A model generated the notes under the pieces. It made no database searches, was not told the origin of the DNA, and saw only the letters and a program-made list of their open reading frames with translations. This document shows, in pieces, positions 25,449-34,500 of a DNA stretch of 64,000 nt; position 1 is the stretch's first letter, and every line of letters starts with the position of its first letter. This stretch comes from JAIBJN01 sp963802795 (GTDB lineage: Bacteria > Actinomycetota > Thermoleophilia > Gaiellales > Gaiellaceae): the NCBI GenBank assembly GCA_963802795.1, contig CAWDJV010000005.1, positions 558,001 to 622,000 of the forward strand, read 5' to 3'. Made by a program: the position numbers and the translations under genes.

Positions 25449-26861
25449 ATGCGTCGGGTTCTCGTTGCAGCCATCGCTCTCGTCGTCGCGCTCGCGTGCA
25501 CGGCGGCCGCTCAGCCTGCGGTCAAGTTCGTGATCAAGGGTCGCGGCTGGGGTCACGGGATCGGGCTCGCGCAGTACGGGGCTCAGGGCTATGCCTCGAA
25601 GGACGGCCGCGGCTACGGATGGATCCTGCGGCACTACTACTCGGGCACGACGATTGCGACCCGGTCGGCCTCGATCAGGGTCCTTGTGGCGTCAGGCCGC
25701 TCCTCGCTGACCCTCGGCTCGTCGTCGAGCTTCCGGTCCGGTTCGGCGACGTTCAGCGCCGGAACGTGGACGGTCAGCACCGCCGCCAACGGGAGGCTGA
25801 AGCTCGTCAAGGGCAACATGACCCGCCGGGTCGCGAGCCCGACGAGGTTCCGGCCGGGCGCCTCGGCGCTGGTGCTGGGCGGGACCGCGTACCGGGGCAC
25901 GATCACGCTGCGGCGCTCGGGCTCGCGAGTCTGGGCGCTCAACACGGTGGCGCTGGACGGCTACGTCAAGGGCGTCGTGCCGAGGGAGATGCCGAGCTCG
26001 TGGCACACGCAGGCGCTCAGGGCCCAGGCGGTCGCCGCCCGTTCCTACGCGCTCGCCGCCGGGGGCCACTGCAGCTGGTTCGGCACTGGCGTGATGTGCC
26101 CCGACACGAGCGACCAGGTCTACTCGGGCAAGAGCGGCGAGGCGACCAGGACGAACGCCGCCGTCGACGCGACCCCCGGCAAGGTCATCGTTTCCGGGGG
26201 CTCGGTGGCGATCGCCTTCTTCTCTTCCACGTCCGGAGGAAAGACGGCCGCAAAGCATGACGAGTGGGGTGGGGCCCCCATCTCCTATCTCCAGAGCGTT
26301 CCCGATCCACACGACACGCTCTCGCCACATCACAGGTGGGGCCCGCGCGACGCGGAGGCGGACTGTCCGGGCACGGCCCGGGACTGCGTCTGGAGCGGAC
26401 CGGCAATGAAGGCTCGGCTCGGAGGTTCTGCGCCCTCCGGGCTCCGCGACCTGGTGGTCAGCGCGCGGAACGGCTCGAGCAGGGTGGCGACCGTTCGGGC
26501 GACCGGCACGGGGAGCGCGAGGACGATCACGGGGGCGTCGATGAGGTCGCTCCTCGGCTTGCGCTCGACCTGGTTCTCGATCGGCGTCCTCAGGATCACC
26601 GGGGGAGGGACCGTCGAGTCGGGACAGACGAAGCGGCTCCGGCTGCTCGCGCGGAACGTCTCCGGCGCCAAGCTCCAGAGGCGCCGGCGCGGCCAGAGCG
26701 CGTGGGTGACCGTGACCTCCGTCCAAGGGAGCGAGAGCCGTAGGGTTCGGCCGAGGGTCACGACTTTCTACCGCCTCGCCTCGCCGACCGCGACGACGGC
26801 TGCCGTGAAGGTCACCGTCAGGTCGCAGGCGAGCCCGAAGCTCGCGCTCCTCGAGCGCTAG
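25449..26861 (+). CDS. Secreted SpoIID/LytB-domain protein (permuted order)
   Basis: A 470-residue exported protein. The signal peptide VLVAAIALVVALACTAAAQ is followed at once by GRGWGHGIGLAQYGAQGYA (about residues 31-49), which in Bacillus SpoIID lies near the C-terminus. The SpoIID/LytB core comes later: LDGYVKGVVPREMPSSWH and AQAVAARSYALAAGG (about residues 175-215), then FFSSTSGGKTA. A 120-residue beta-type tail follows. SpoIID/LytB domains act on peptidoglycan (lytic transglycosylase or amidase enhancer). No spore genes are nearby, so a wall-remodelling role is more likely. The stop shares CTAG with the convergent acyltransferase. Confidence 0.82.
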   Translation: MRRVLVAAIALVVALACTAAAQPAVKFVIKGRGWGHGIGLAQYGAQGYASKDGRGYGWILRHYYSGTTIATRSASIRVLVASGRSSLTLGSSSSFRSGSATFSAGTWTVSTAANGRLKLVKGNMTRRVASPTRFRPGASALVLGGTAYRGTITLRRSGSRVWALNTVALDGYVKGVVPREMPSSWHTQALRAQAVAARSYALAAGGHCSWFGTGVMCPDTSDQVYSGKSGEATRTNAAVDATPGKVIVSGGSVAIAFFSSTSGGKTAAKHDEWGGAPISYLQSVPDPHDTLSPHHRWGPRDAEADCPGTARDCVWSGPAMKARLGGSAPSGLRDLVVSARNGSSRVATVRATGTGSARTITGASMRSLLGLRSTWFSIGVLRITGGGTVESGQTKRLRLLARNVSGAKLQRRRRGQSAWVTVTSVQGSESRRVRPRVTTFYRLASPTATTAAVKVTVRSQASPKLALLER

Positions 26862-27499
26862 AGCAGCTCGCTTTCGGGGACCTCGCGGACCTGTCGTGCG
26901 GGATTCCCGACGACGACCGCGCGCGCAGGGACGTCCTCGAGGACCACGGCCCCGGCACCCACGAAGGCCTCCTCGCCGATCTCGATCCCGGGCAGGAGCA
27001 CGGCTCCGCCGCCCACGCGCGCGGCACGGCGGATCGTCGGGCCCTTTCTCAGCTCGTGTCGCGCGTCGGTCCGGCCCATGAGGTTGTCGTTCGTGGTGAC
27101 GACGCCGGGCGCGATGAAGACGTCCTCCTCGAGCGTGGTGTAGGCCGTCACGTAGGCGTTCGCCTGGATCTTCGTGCGTGCCCCCACCGTGGTGTCGTTC
27201 TCCACCACGGAGCCACGGCCGACGACGACGCCGTCGCCGAGCTCGCAGCGCTCGCGCACGCAGGCCTGGTCGCCGACGATCACATCTCGGCCGAGCCGGC
27301 TTCCTGCGAAGACGACCGCGCACGCAAGAATCCGCGAGCCGTCGCCGACGACGAGCGGCTCCAGCTCGTCCGGGCTCGCCGTCGAGCGGGCGCCGAGCGT
27401 GGCCTGCTTTCCGACCACGGCGTTGTCGCCGATCACGACGTCCTTCCCGAGCACGGTGCCGGGGTACACGACCGCGGTCTCCGCGACCTGGGGGCTCAC
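26858..27499 (-). CDS. Left-handed beta-helix N-acyltransferase (WbpD/WlbB-like)
   Basis: A 213-residue hexapeptide-repeat acyltransferase. Repeats such as VIGDNAVVGKQA and VVGRGSVVENDTTVGA run through most of the chain, and the C-terminal VGAGAVVLEDVPARAVVVGNPARQVR is typical of sugar acetyltransferases. PTIRRAARVGGGAVLLPGIEIG resembles WbpD/WlbB enzymes that acetylate UDP-3-amino sugars. It overlaps the dehydrogenase gene by four bases (GTGA), supporting a joint pathway with the 2-epimerase upstream. Confidence 0.85.
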   Translation of the reverse strand: MSPQVAETAVVYPGTVLGKDVVIGDNAVVGKQATLGARSTASPDELEPLVVGDGSRILACAVVFAGSRLGRDVIVGDQACVRERCELGDGVVVGRGSVVENDTTVGARTKIQANAYVTAYTTLEEDVFIAPGVVTTNDNLMGRTDARHELRKGPTIRRAARVGGGAVLLPGIEIGEEAFVGAGAVVLEDVPARAVVVGNPARQVREVPESELL

Positions 27500-28485
27500 A
27501 CGCGCTCTCGCTCGAGCGAGGCCTGGAGCCGCTCGAGGGCGCGGACGACGGCGACTCCCGCGCGCGCGTCCGCGAGCCCGTCGCCTTCGCCGCGTGCGAG
27601 CGAGAGGAAGTGCTCGCATTCGAGGCGCAGCGGCTCGTCGTTGGGGACGCGCGGGCTGAAGACGTCGCCCGTCCGCGTGCTCCATTCCCCGTAGGTCCCG
27701 AGCGCCTGCTCGGCGGTCTTGTCGTAGACGGTCACCTTGCGATCGAGCTCCATGTCGTCGAAGACGGCCATCTTCTCCGTGCCGACGACGGTGAGACGCC
27801 GCAGCTTGTGCGGGTCGAGCCATGAGAGGTGCATGTGCGCGGTCCGACCGGAAGGGAAGCGGAGGTAGCAGAAGACGACGTCCTCGACACCCTCCTTGAG
27901 GAACGACTCACCGTGGGCGGAGAGCTCGCTCGGCTCCTCGCCGAGGAGATGGAGGATCACCGAGAGGTCGTGCGCGCCGAGGCTCCAGAGGGCGTTCTCG
28001 TCGCGTCGGATCGTGCCGAGGTTCACGCGGTTCCCGTAGACGTAGAGGATCTCGCCCAGCTCCCCGCCGTCGACGAGCTCTTTGAGCTTGAGGACGCCTG
28101 GGTGGTAGAGAAGGAGGTGCCCGGGCATGAGGACGAGCGCGCGCTCCTCCGCGAGCGCGACGAGCTCCTCGGCGTCTTCGCCGCGCAGGGCCATCGGCTT
28201 CTCGACGAAGACGTGCTTGCCCGCCGCCAGCGCCCGGCGGGCGAGCTCCGCGTGGGTTGGGACGTTCGTCGCCACGACGACCGCATCCACGGCCTCGTCT
28301 TCGAGCAGCTCGTCGAAGCGCGTCGTCGCCCGCGCGTCCGGAAAGCGCGCCGCAGCCTCCTCGAGGCGCGCGTCACCCGTGTCGCAGATCCACGCGAGTC
28401 GCGCGAGATCGTTGAAGTTCCGGGCGAGATTCGCGCCCCACGGCCCGAGCCCGGCGATGCCGAGCGTGACCGGCTCAGACCTCAT
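27496..28485 (-). CDS. Gfo/Idh/MocA-family sugar dehydrogenase (WbpB/WlbA-like)
   Basis: A 329-residue NAD(P)-dependent oxidoreductase. Rossmann motif GIAGLGPWGANLARNF, then VVVATNVPTHAELARRAL, the conserved EKP (VFVEKPMAL) and the catalytic His region SLGAHDLSVILHLLG. Its order between a UDP-GlcNAc 2-epimerase and a WbpD-like acyltransferase suggests oxidation at C3 of a UDP-HexNAc, as in diacetamido-sugar synthesis, but no aminotransferase is present here. ATG 28485 overlaps the epimerase stop by 11 nt. Confidence 0.85.
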   Translation of the reverse strand: MRSEPVTLGIAGLGPWGANLARNFNDLARLAWICDTGDARLEEAAARFPDARATTRFDELLEDEAVDAVVVATNVPTHAELARRALAAGKHVFVEKPMALRGEDAEELVALAEERALVLMPGHLLLYHPGVLKLKELVDGGELGEILYVYGNRVNLGTIRRDENALWSLGAHDLSVILHLLGEEPSELSAHGESFLKEGVEDVVFCYLRFPSGRTAHMHLSWLDPHKLRRLTVVGTEKMAVFDDMELDRKVTVYDKTAEQALGTYGEWSTRTGDVFSPRVPNDEPLRLECEHFLSLARGEGDGLADARAGVAVVRALERLQASLERERV

Positions 28486-29545
28486 CGCGGCGCATCGTAC
28501 AGAGCAGGTCCGCGATTCTCGCCGAGGCCCGGCCGTCACCGTAGAGGGGCGGGTGCTCGGCGGGTTGGGAGGCGTCGCGCACCGCGGCGACGATCCGCTC
28601 CGGGTCGGTTCCGACGAGCCGGTTCCATCCCTCTTCGAGCGTCTCGACCCACTCCGTCGTGTCGCGGAGGGTGACGCAGGGGACGCCGTACCAGTAGGCC
28701 TCCTTCTGGATCCCTCCGGAGTCGGTGAGGACGACCCGAGCCTGGGAGGCGAGCGCGGCGAAGTCGAGGTAGCCGAGGGGCGGCGTGACGCGAGCCCGGG
28801 CGTCGAGCTCGATGCCGGCCGCAGCCAGGGCGGCGCGCGTACGCGGGTGTGCGGGGAAGACGACGGGCTCGTCGAGTGCGGCGAGCGCCTCGGCGATGCG
28901 CGCGAGCGGCTCCGGAGCGACGTTCGCCTCGCGGTGGAGCGTGAGGACGAGGTAACGCCCCGGCTCGACCTCGAGGCGCGCGAGGGCGTCGGAGCGCTCG
29001 CGGGCGATGGGCGTCAGGCGGAGGCTCGCGTCGTACATGACGTCTCCGACGAGGTGGACGCCGTCCGTGATTCCCTCGGCGGCGAGGTTCGCGACGGCGA
29101 CCTCGGAGGGGCAGAGAAGCAGGCTCGAGAGGCGGTCGACGAGGAGCCGGTTCACCTCCTCGGGCATCGTGCGGTCGAAGGAGCGGAGGCCCGCCTCGAC
29201 GTGGGCGACCGGGACGAGGATCTTTCCCGCGGCGAGCGCGCCCGCGAGGGTCGAGTTCGTGTCTCCGTAGACGAGCACGACGTCGGGCCGCTCCTCCTGG
29301 ACCGCGGCCTCGATCCCGGGGAGCATGCGCCCGGTCTGCTCGCCGTGCGTCCCGGAGCCGGCGTCGAGCCGGTAGTGGGGCGGCGCGAGCTCGAGCTCGG
29401 CGAAGAAGACCGCCGAGAGCTCGGGGTCGTAGTGCTGGCCCGTGTGCACGACGATCTCCTCCACCCCGCGCTCGCGCAGGGCGAGCGAGAGCGGGGCCGA
29501 CTTCACGAACTGCGGTCGGTTGCCGACGACGGAAAGGATTCGCAT
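28475..29545 (-). CDS. wecB: UDP-N-acetylglucosamine 2-epimerase (non-hydrolysing)
   Basis: A 356-residue GT-B-fold epimerase interconverting UDP-GlcNAc and UDP-ManNAc or close relatives (WecB/WbpI family). Family blocks: VVGNRPQFVKSAPL, VHTGQHYDPELSAVFF, VLVYGDTNSTLAGALAA, VAHVEAGLRSFDRTMPEEVN (catalytic acids), LTLHREANV and LTDSGGIQKEAYWYGVPCVTLR. It heads a three-gene leftward operon with overlaps. TACATT lies 10 nt before ATG 29545. Confidence 0.92.
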   Translation of the reverse strand: MRILSVVGNRPQFVKSAPLSLALRERGVEEIVVHTGQHYDPELSAVFFAELELAPPHYRLDAGSGTHGEQTGRMLPGIEAAVQEERPDVVLVYGDTNSTLAGALAAGKILVPVAHVEAGLRSFDRTMPEEVNRLLVDRLSSLLLCPSEVAVANLAAEGITDGVHLVGDVMYDASLRLTPIARERSDALARLEVEPGRYLVLTLHREANVAPEPLARIAEALAALDEPVVFPAHPRTRAALAAAGIELDARARVTPPLGYLDFAALASQARVVLTDSGGIQKEAYWYGVPCVTLRDTTEWVETLEEGWNRLVGTDPERIVAAVRDASQPAEHPPLYGDGRASARIADLLCTMRRDEV

Positions 29546-29555
29546 GCCGCCGGCG

Positions 29556-29561
29556 AATGTA
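29556..29561 (-). promoter_or_regulatory. -10 element (TACATT) for the wecB operon
   Basis: TACATT on the minus strand ends 10 nt before ATG 29545, giving a leader of a few bases at most. Confidence 0.4.
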
Positions 29562-29571
29562 GCCGAACGCA

Positions 29572-29676
29572 ATGAGCCTGAAGATCTTGATCGGAGGCCT
29601 CGGCCTCCTCGCGCGCCCCCTCGCCGCCGGCCGCACGCTCGCCTGGTACGCCCAGCGCCGCCTCGAGCGGGCCTGA
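29572..29676 (+). CDS. Possible 34-residue small protein
   Basis: ATG to TGA, sequence starting SLKILIGGLGLLARPLAAG with a short hydrophobic stretch and an Arg-rich end (AQRRLERA). Divergent from wecB. No clear ribosome-binding site or -10 at the usual spacing, and no known family. Confidence 0.25.
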   Translation: MSLKILIGGLGLLARPLAAGRTLAWYAQRRLERA

Positions 29677-29678
29677 GC

Positions 29679-29721
29679 CTGTCCCCTCCGGACACGCCCG
29701 GGGGTCTGACCCCGGACAGGG
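29679..29721. repeat. Nested palindromic element before tRNA-Lys
   Basis: CCTGTCC (29679-29685) pairs with GGACAGG (29715-29721), and inside lies the hairpin GGGGT-CTG-ACCCC. This looks like a small extragenic palindrome or a terminator for the short ORF upstream. It occurs once in the window. Confidence 0.4.
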
Positions 29722-29779
29722 CCCTTCCGGCCACTCCTGGCGGCTCCGCGGACGTCGCGGCCGGTCGAAGGGCCGGCGC

Positions 29780-29785
29780 TAAACT
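29780..29785 (+). promoter_or_regulatory. -10 element (TAAACT) of tRNA-Lys
   Basis: TAAACT ends 10 nt before the first base of the tRNA, consistent with a very short 5' leader. Confidence 0.5.
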
Positions 29786-29795
29786 GACCCGGCCC

Positions 29796-29868
29796 GGGCC
29801 GTTAGCTCAGCTGGTAGAGCAGGGGACTCTTAATCCCAAGGTCGAAGGTTCGAATCCTTCACGGCCCA
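29796..29868 (+). tRNA. tRNA-Lys (anticodon CTT)
   Basis: A 73-nt cloverleaf: acceptor stem GGGCCGT/ACGGCCC with discriminator A, D-arm AGCTCAGCTGGTAGAGC, anticodon loop CTCTTAA (anticodon CTT, decoding AAG), and T-arm AAGGTTCGAATCCTT. The CCA end is not encoded. The outermost anticodon-stem pair is a G-A mismatch; the others pair. Confidence 0.95.
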
Positions 29869-30158
29869 TCTTGTGAATCCCTGCAGCACCGCGAGGTCGC
29901 TCACATGCGCGCGGTTTCCGAGCGGAGCTCGGGTCAACGCAGGGTCGAACAAGTTCCCGAGGCACGCGGCGGCTGCAGTGTCAACGGACGGGGAGACTCC
30001 CTGAAGCCCCCTCCGATCCAAGATCTGACCTGCACTCCGGCCCGCGGTATGCGCCGCGCGCGTAGACAGGCGGCGCGGACTCGGCATCCACAACGTCGCC
30101 CTGGGTGTAGTACCGTCGGCCGACGTAGACCGCTACCTGCCGAACGAATGGAGTCGCC
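29869..30158. other. Intergenic region after tRNA-Lys with a 12-bp palindrome
   Basis: No convincing gene on either strand. It contains the perfect palindrome CGTCGGCCGACG (30114-30125), about 33 nt before the next gene, a possible operator. I saw no copy of the tRNA 3' end and no integrase, so it does not look like an attachment site. Confidence 0.5.
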
Positions 30159-30428
30159 ATGCCTAGAGTCGTTATCACCCATGCCGTTGCAGACATCGAC
30201 CTTTGGCTGCAGGGCAAGGCGGCACGCGCTGCTGCCATCGAATCGGGTACCGGCAGCAACGTGACCGACTATGTGGCCAACGACGGAAGTAACAACATCG
30301 CAATCACAGCTGATGTTTCCGATCTTGCGGCCCTGCAGGGCATGTTGGCATCGCCGCCACCTGACGTCCTGGCCGGGATGGAAGCGCACGGCGTCATCCA
30401 ACCAATCTCAGCCTACGTCGAGGCCTAG
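30159..30428 (+). CDS. Conserved small hypothetical protein, 89 residues
   Basis: The start ATG 30159 has GGAG five bases upstream, so it uses a normal ribosome-binding site. The sequence begins PRVVITHAVADIDLWLQGK and has alternating strands and helices compatible with a ferredoxin-like (dimeric alpha-beta barrel) fold, ending HGVIQPISAYVEA. No catalytic motif is visible. Homologues occur as stand-alone actinobacterial proteins as far as I recall; function unknown. Confidence 0.65.
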   Translation: MPRVVITHAVADIDLWLQGKAARAAAIESGTGSNVTDYVANDGSNNIAITADVSDLAALQGMLASPPPDVLAGMEAHGVIQPISAYVEA

Positions 30429-30485
30429 AAGGAGCCGCCGCCTGCGGCGCCCAGGTTGGGCTTGGAGCCGCCCGACTAGCCCTCG

Positions 30486-31145
30486 CTACCTGGAGTTCGC
30501 TACTGGTCGTCCGGTGGGCGAGTAACTCGCGTGCTCGATCAGGCCGTCGCGGTAGGCAACGGCGACGGCCTGCGCCCGGCTGTGCACATTAGCTTGCTGA
30601 GCACGCGCTGGATGTGGCTCGCGACGGTCTTCGGGCTGATCTCAAGCTCTACCGCTATCTGCCCGGGGAGAGCTCCTTCCGCGAGCAGCTCGAGGACCTG
30701 TTGCTCCCTCCGGGAGAGGCTGGGCCATGTGGCCGACTGGCGGGCTGCGTTGCTCGCCCGCGCGGACGAGAGGCCGGCGGACTCGGGCGAGGAGCTCACT
30801 GGGGTCGGCCGGCTTGACGATGTAGTCGTCGCCGCCGATCAGGAGGCCGGCGGCCCGGTCGAGCGGTTCCGTCCTCGAGCCCGAGACGAAGATGATCGGC
30901 AGGCCCTGGCCGAACTCGTCGCGTAGCTCGTGGCAAAGCTCGAAGCCGCCGATGTCCGGGAGGCTGACCTCGAGGAGAACGAGCGCCGGCCGCTCGCTGC
31001 GCGCAGACGCGAGTGCCTCGGCCCCGGTCGGTGCCGTACGGGCCGCGATCCCGGCGCCTCGAAGCCGGGCAGCGACGAGATCGCAAAAGGCCGTGTCGCC
31101 GTCGACGACGAGCACGTATCCGCTAGTTGCCAGAGCGTTGTCCAC
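30486..31145 (-). CDS. NarL/LuxR-type response regulator with atypical receiver, two frameshifts
   Basis: A receiver domain (YVLVVDGDTAFCDLVAARL to DDYIVKPADPSELL) followed by a LuxR-type HTH (LSRREQQVLELLAEGALP, ISPKTVASHIQRVLSKL), about 218 residues in all. The HTH is in a different frame from the receiver (shift near 30750-30790), and its last helix (NVHSRAQAVAVAYRDGLIE) in yet another (shift near 30592). The phospho-acceptor Asp expected in LVLLDVSLP is Glu (LVLLEVSLP), while the switch Lys (VKP) is kept. No partner kinase is adjacent. Inferred transcription regulator working without phosphorylation, perhaps permanently active. Confidence 0.75.
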
Positions 31146-31565
31146 CAGACTGCCGGCCGCAGAGTTTGTGCCGTTCGTACTCTACATTCCTTCGCCGCTT
31201 GCGCGGTCCGGGCACGGGTAAACGCGGGCCTCTAAACACCCAATATTTGTTGGGCGATCACACTAGGCCGAACTCATGGAAACGCCCTCTTGAAGACGCA
31301 TTCCTCCCAGGAGTAGTCTCAAAGCCTAAGCACGACCGATGCGGCTGCATCCGGGGAGGGGTCTTTCGTGGCGAGTTTGACGACGTTTTGCGCTGAGACG
31401 GTTTCCGTCGCCGGTTGCGGCGTGCGAATCCGGCTCGAGGGAGGTTGAGCTCGCGGTGCCATGCCTCACGGAAAGGAGTATCTGACTGCGGCATGCGTCC
31501 TCGTGCCGGACGCGATTCCCAGGCACACAAGACCCTCGGGGGGACGATTCCGTAGGGAGGTCCTG
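31146..31565. other. 420-nt non-coding region, long leader of the DUF11 gene
   Basis: The longest gene-free stretch in the window, between the divergent response regulator and DUF11 genes. It is locally AT-rich, with a hairpin CCCAA-TATTTG-TTGGG (31239-31254). Downstream are GC-rich segments that could fold (around 31290-31450). I could not match it convincingly to a known riboswitch. An upstream ATG (31461) is in frame with the DUF11 protein but has no ribosome-binding site. Confidence 0.4.
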
Positions 31566-34500
31566 ATGACAGTGAGTGCTATTCAGCGAGCGGGAGGCAA
31601 GCGAAGGCGCCGCCTCCTGCTCAAACCTATCCTCGCGGTCGCGTTGCTGGCTCTGGTGCTCGCACCGAGCGCGCAGAGCGTCCACGACCTCGGGCTGTTC
31701 GAGCTCGATCGCAACGCCGTGGACAATCCGGCGGTACCCGGTGACGATTGGAGCACCCTCTATGGCGGCGGCGGGAGCGCTTTGGAGTTCACGGGGATAT
31801 TGGAGGACGCCTCGCTGCCCGGTACGCAGTTCCAGGGCGGCGGCTCCAAGGACGACCTCGATATCACTGAGTGGCTGTGGAAGCCCGGCGAGCCGCTGGA
31901 CAAGGATGACATCACGAACGCCTACGCGGCCGCTTACACGAACACGGTCGACACGGGTGAGAACAACATCGGCGACCTGATCATCTACTTCGGGCTCGAT
32001 CGCTTCTCGGCCAACGGCTCGGCTCAGGTGGGCTTCTGGTTCCTCCAGGACCCCAACATCGGCCTCACGAACACGCCCTCTGGGGGCGGGTTCAAGTTCA
32101 GCGGCGCCCACGTGGATAACGACGTCCTCGTGCAGAGCAACTTCACCAACGGCGGCACGATCGAGCGTCTGAGTGTCTTCAAGTGGCAGGGCGGCGGTCT
32201 CGTGCCGCTCATCGCGATCGGCGCCGACTGCCTCGACTCCCCCGCCCTCGCCGACGATCGCGCTTGCGCGGTCGTGAACCGGCAGCCTACGCCTGCGCCC
32301 TGGCCCTATACCCCCAAGGCGAACGAGGGCCTACCGGGCACCTTCCTGACAGGGGCCTTCTTCGAGGGCGGGCTCAACATCAGCCGGCTGATCCCCGACG
32401 CCGGCTGCTTTACGGCCTTCCTCGCCGAGACCCGAAGCTCGACGCCGTTTGACGCGAGGCTGAAGGACTTCGCAGCCGGCAACTTCGACCTCTGCCAGGT
32501 CGAGGTGGAGAAAAGCGGCGACGAGCTCGGAAAAGTCGGGGACGCGGCTGACTACGCCGTCACGATCACGAACTCGGGTGGCCTCACCCTCTACAAGGAC
32601 GACATCAGCGACAGCCTGCTCGGCAGCATCACCGTAAACGGCGTCGACCAGGCGAATCCGCTCGTAGTCTCGAACGGCTGTGGTGCGAGCCTCGCCCCGG
32701 GCGCTTCCTGCACGATCACGTTGAGGCGTACGGTGCTGGCGGGCGACCCCGACCCGCTCCCGAACACCGTGTCGATCACCTACAAAGGCAAGGCCGACCT
32801 CAGCGGCACCGCAGTCAGCGACACCGACAGCCACTCGGTGAATCTGTTCCAGCCGTCGCTGACGGTGACGAAGACGGGTGACGCGTTGTCGAAGGTCGGC
32901 GACGATGTCAACTACAACATCAGGGTCTGCAATACATCCTCGGCGGACTCGCCTGATCTGGTCAAGGACAGCGTTTCGGACAGCCTGATCGGGGGCGTGA
33001 ACGCCGCCTTCGGGGCTTCGCTGGCGCCCGGTGCCTGTGAGGACCACAACTTCACCCGCACCGTGCTGGCCGGTGACCCCGATCCGCTCGTGAACACGGC
33101 GACGGCGCACTATCACCCGGCCGGCTTCCCGAACGACATCAACGGCTCGGACAGCCACTCGGTGAACCTGTTCCAGCCCAACTTCACGATCGAGAAGACG
33201 GCGGATGCGCTCTCCAAGGTGGGCGATCCTGTCACCTTCCGCATCACGGTCACCAACACCAGCTCGAACGATTCGCCGAACCTGAGCTGTCGCATCACGG
33301 ATGCCCTGCTCGGGATCGACAAGACGGTCACCCTCGCCCCCGGTGCCTCCGACGTGACGGAAGTGTCGCGGCCGACGCAGGCGGGCGATCCCGACCCGCT
33401 TGTGAACACGGCGAGCGCGACCTGCACGGTCGCCGGCTTTCCGAACGTGCTTGGGCCCAAGTCAGCGAGCAGCTCGACGAACCTGTTCCAGCCGTCGCTG
33501 ACGGTGACGAAGACGGGTGACGCGTTGTCGAAGGTCGGCGACGATGTCAACTACAACATCAGGGTCTGCAATACATCCTCGGCGGACTCGCCTGATCTGG
33601 TCAAGGACAGCGTTTCGGACAGCCTGATCGGGGGCGTGAACGCCGCCTTCGGGGCTTCGCTGGCGCCCGGTGCCTGTGAGGACCACAACTTCACCCGCAC
33701 CGTGCTGGCCGGTGACCCCGATCCGCTCGTGAACACGGCGACGGCGCACTATCACCCGGCCGGCTTCCCGAACGACATCAACGGCTCGGACAGCCACTCG
33801 GTGAACCTGTTCCAGCCGTCTGTGGCGATCAACAAGACGGGCGATGCGCTGTCCAAGGTGGGTGACCCGGTCGACTACAGGATCGTGGTCACGAACACGA
33901 GCTCTGCTGATAGCCCGAACCTGAACTGCACGGTCAGCGATCCGCTGCTGGGGATCAGCAAGAGCATCAATCTCGCCCCGGGTGCGACGGACACGACGGA
34001 TGCGACGCGCACGGTGCAGCCGGGCGATCCTGACCCGCTCGTCAACACCGCGTCCGCGGCCTGTACGGTCGGCGGCGGCTTCGGGAACGTGCTGGCCACC
34101 GTGAGCGACAGCCACTCGGTGAACCTGTTCCAGCCGTCGGTCGAGGTCGATCAAGACCGGGCCCGCCACCGCGAGGGTCGGAGAGACAATCACCTACAAC
34201 TTCACGATCAACAACACGAGCTCGGCTGACAGTCCGAATCTCGTGCTCGCCTCGATCACGGACACTGTCCTGGGCAACCTGACCGGCGCCCCGTCGCCCG
34301 CCGCCTGCGACACTCTGGCGACGCCCGGAGGCTCCTGCAGCTTCGGCGTGAACTACACCGTTCAGCAGAGCGATCCGGACACGCTGGTCAACGTCGTCAC
34401 GGTCCTCTACCACCCGGCCGGCTTCCCGAACGACGTCTCCGATACCGATGATCACTCGCTCGAGGTCGAACGCGAGCTCGCGCAGCTCGCGCACACGCAG

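Noticed and set aside
31258..31370. c-di-GMP (GEMM-I) riboswitch
   Set aside because: A CAAAGCC segment and nearby G-rich motifs tempted me, but the order and spacing of the conserved GEMM elements do not fit. Kept only as an open question.
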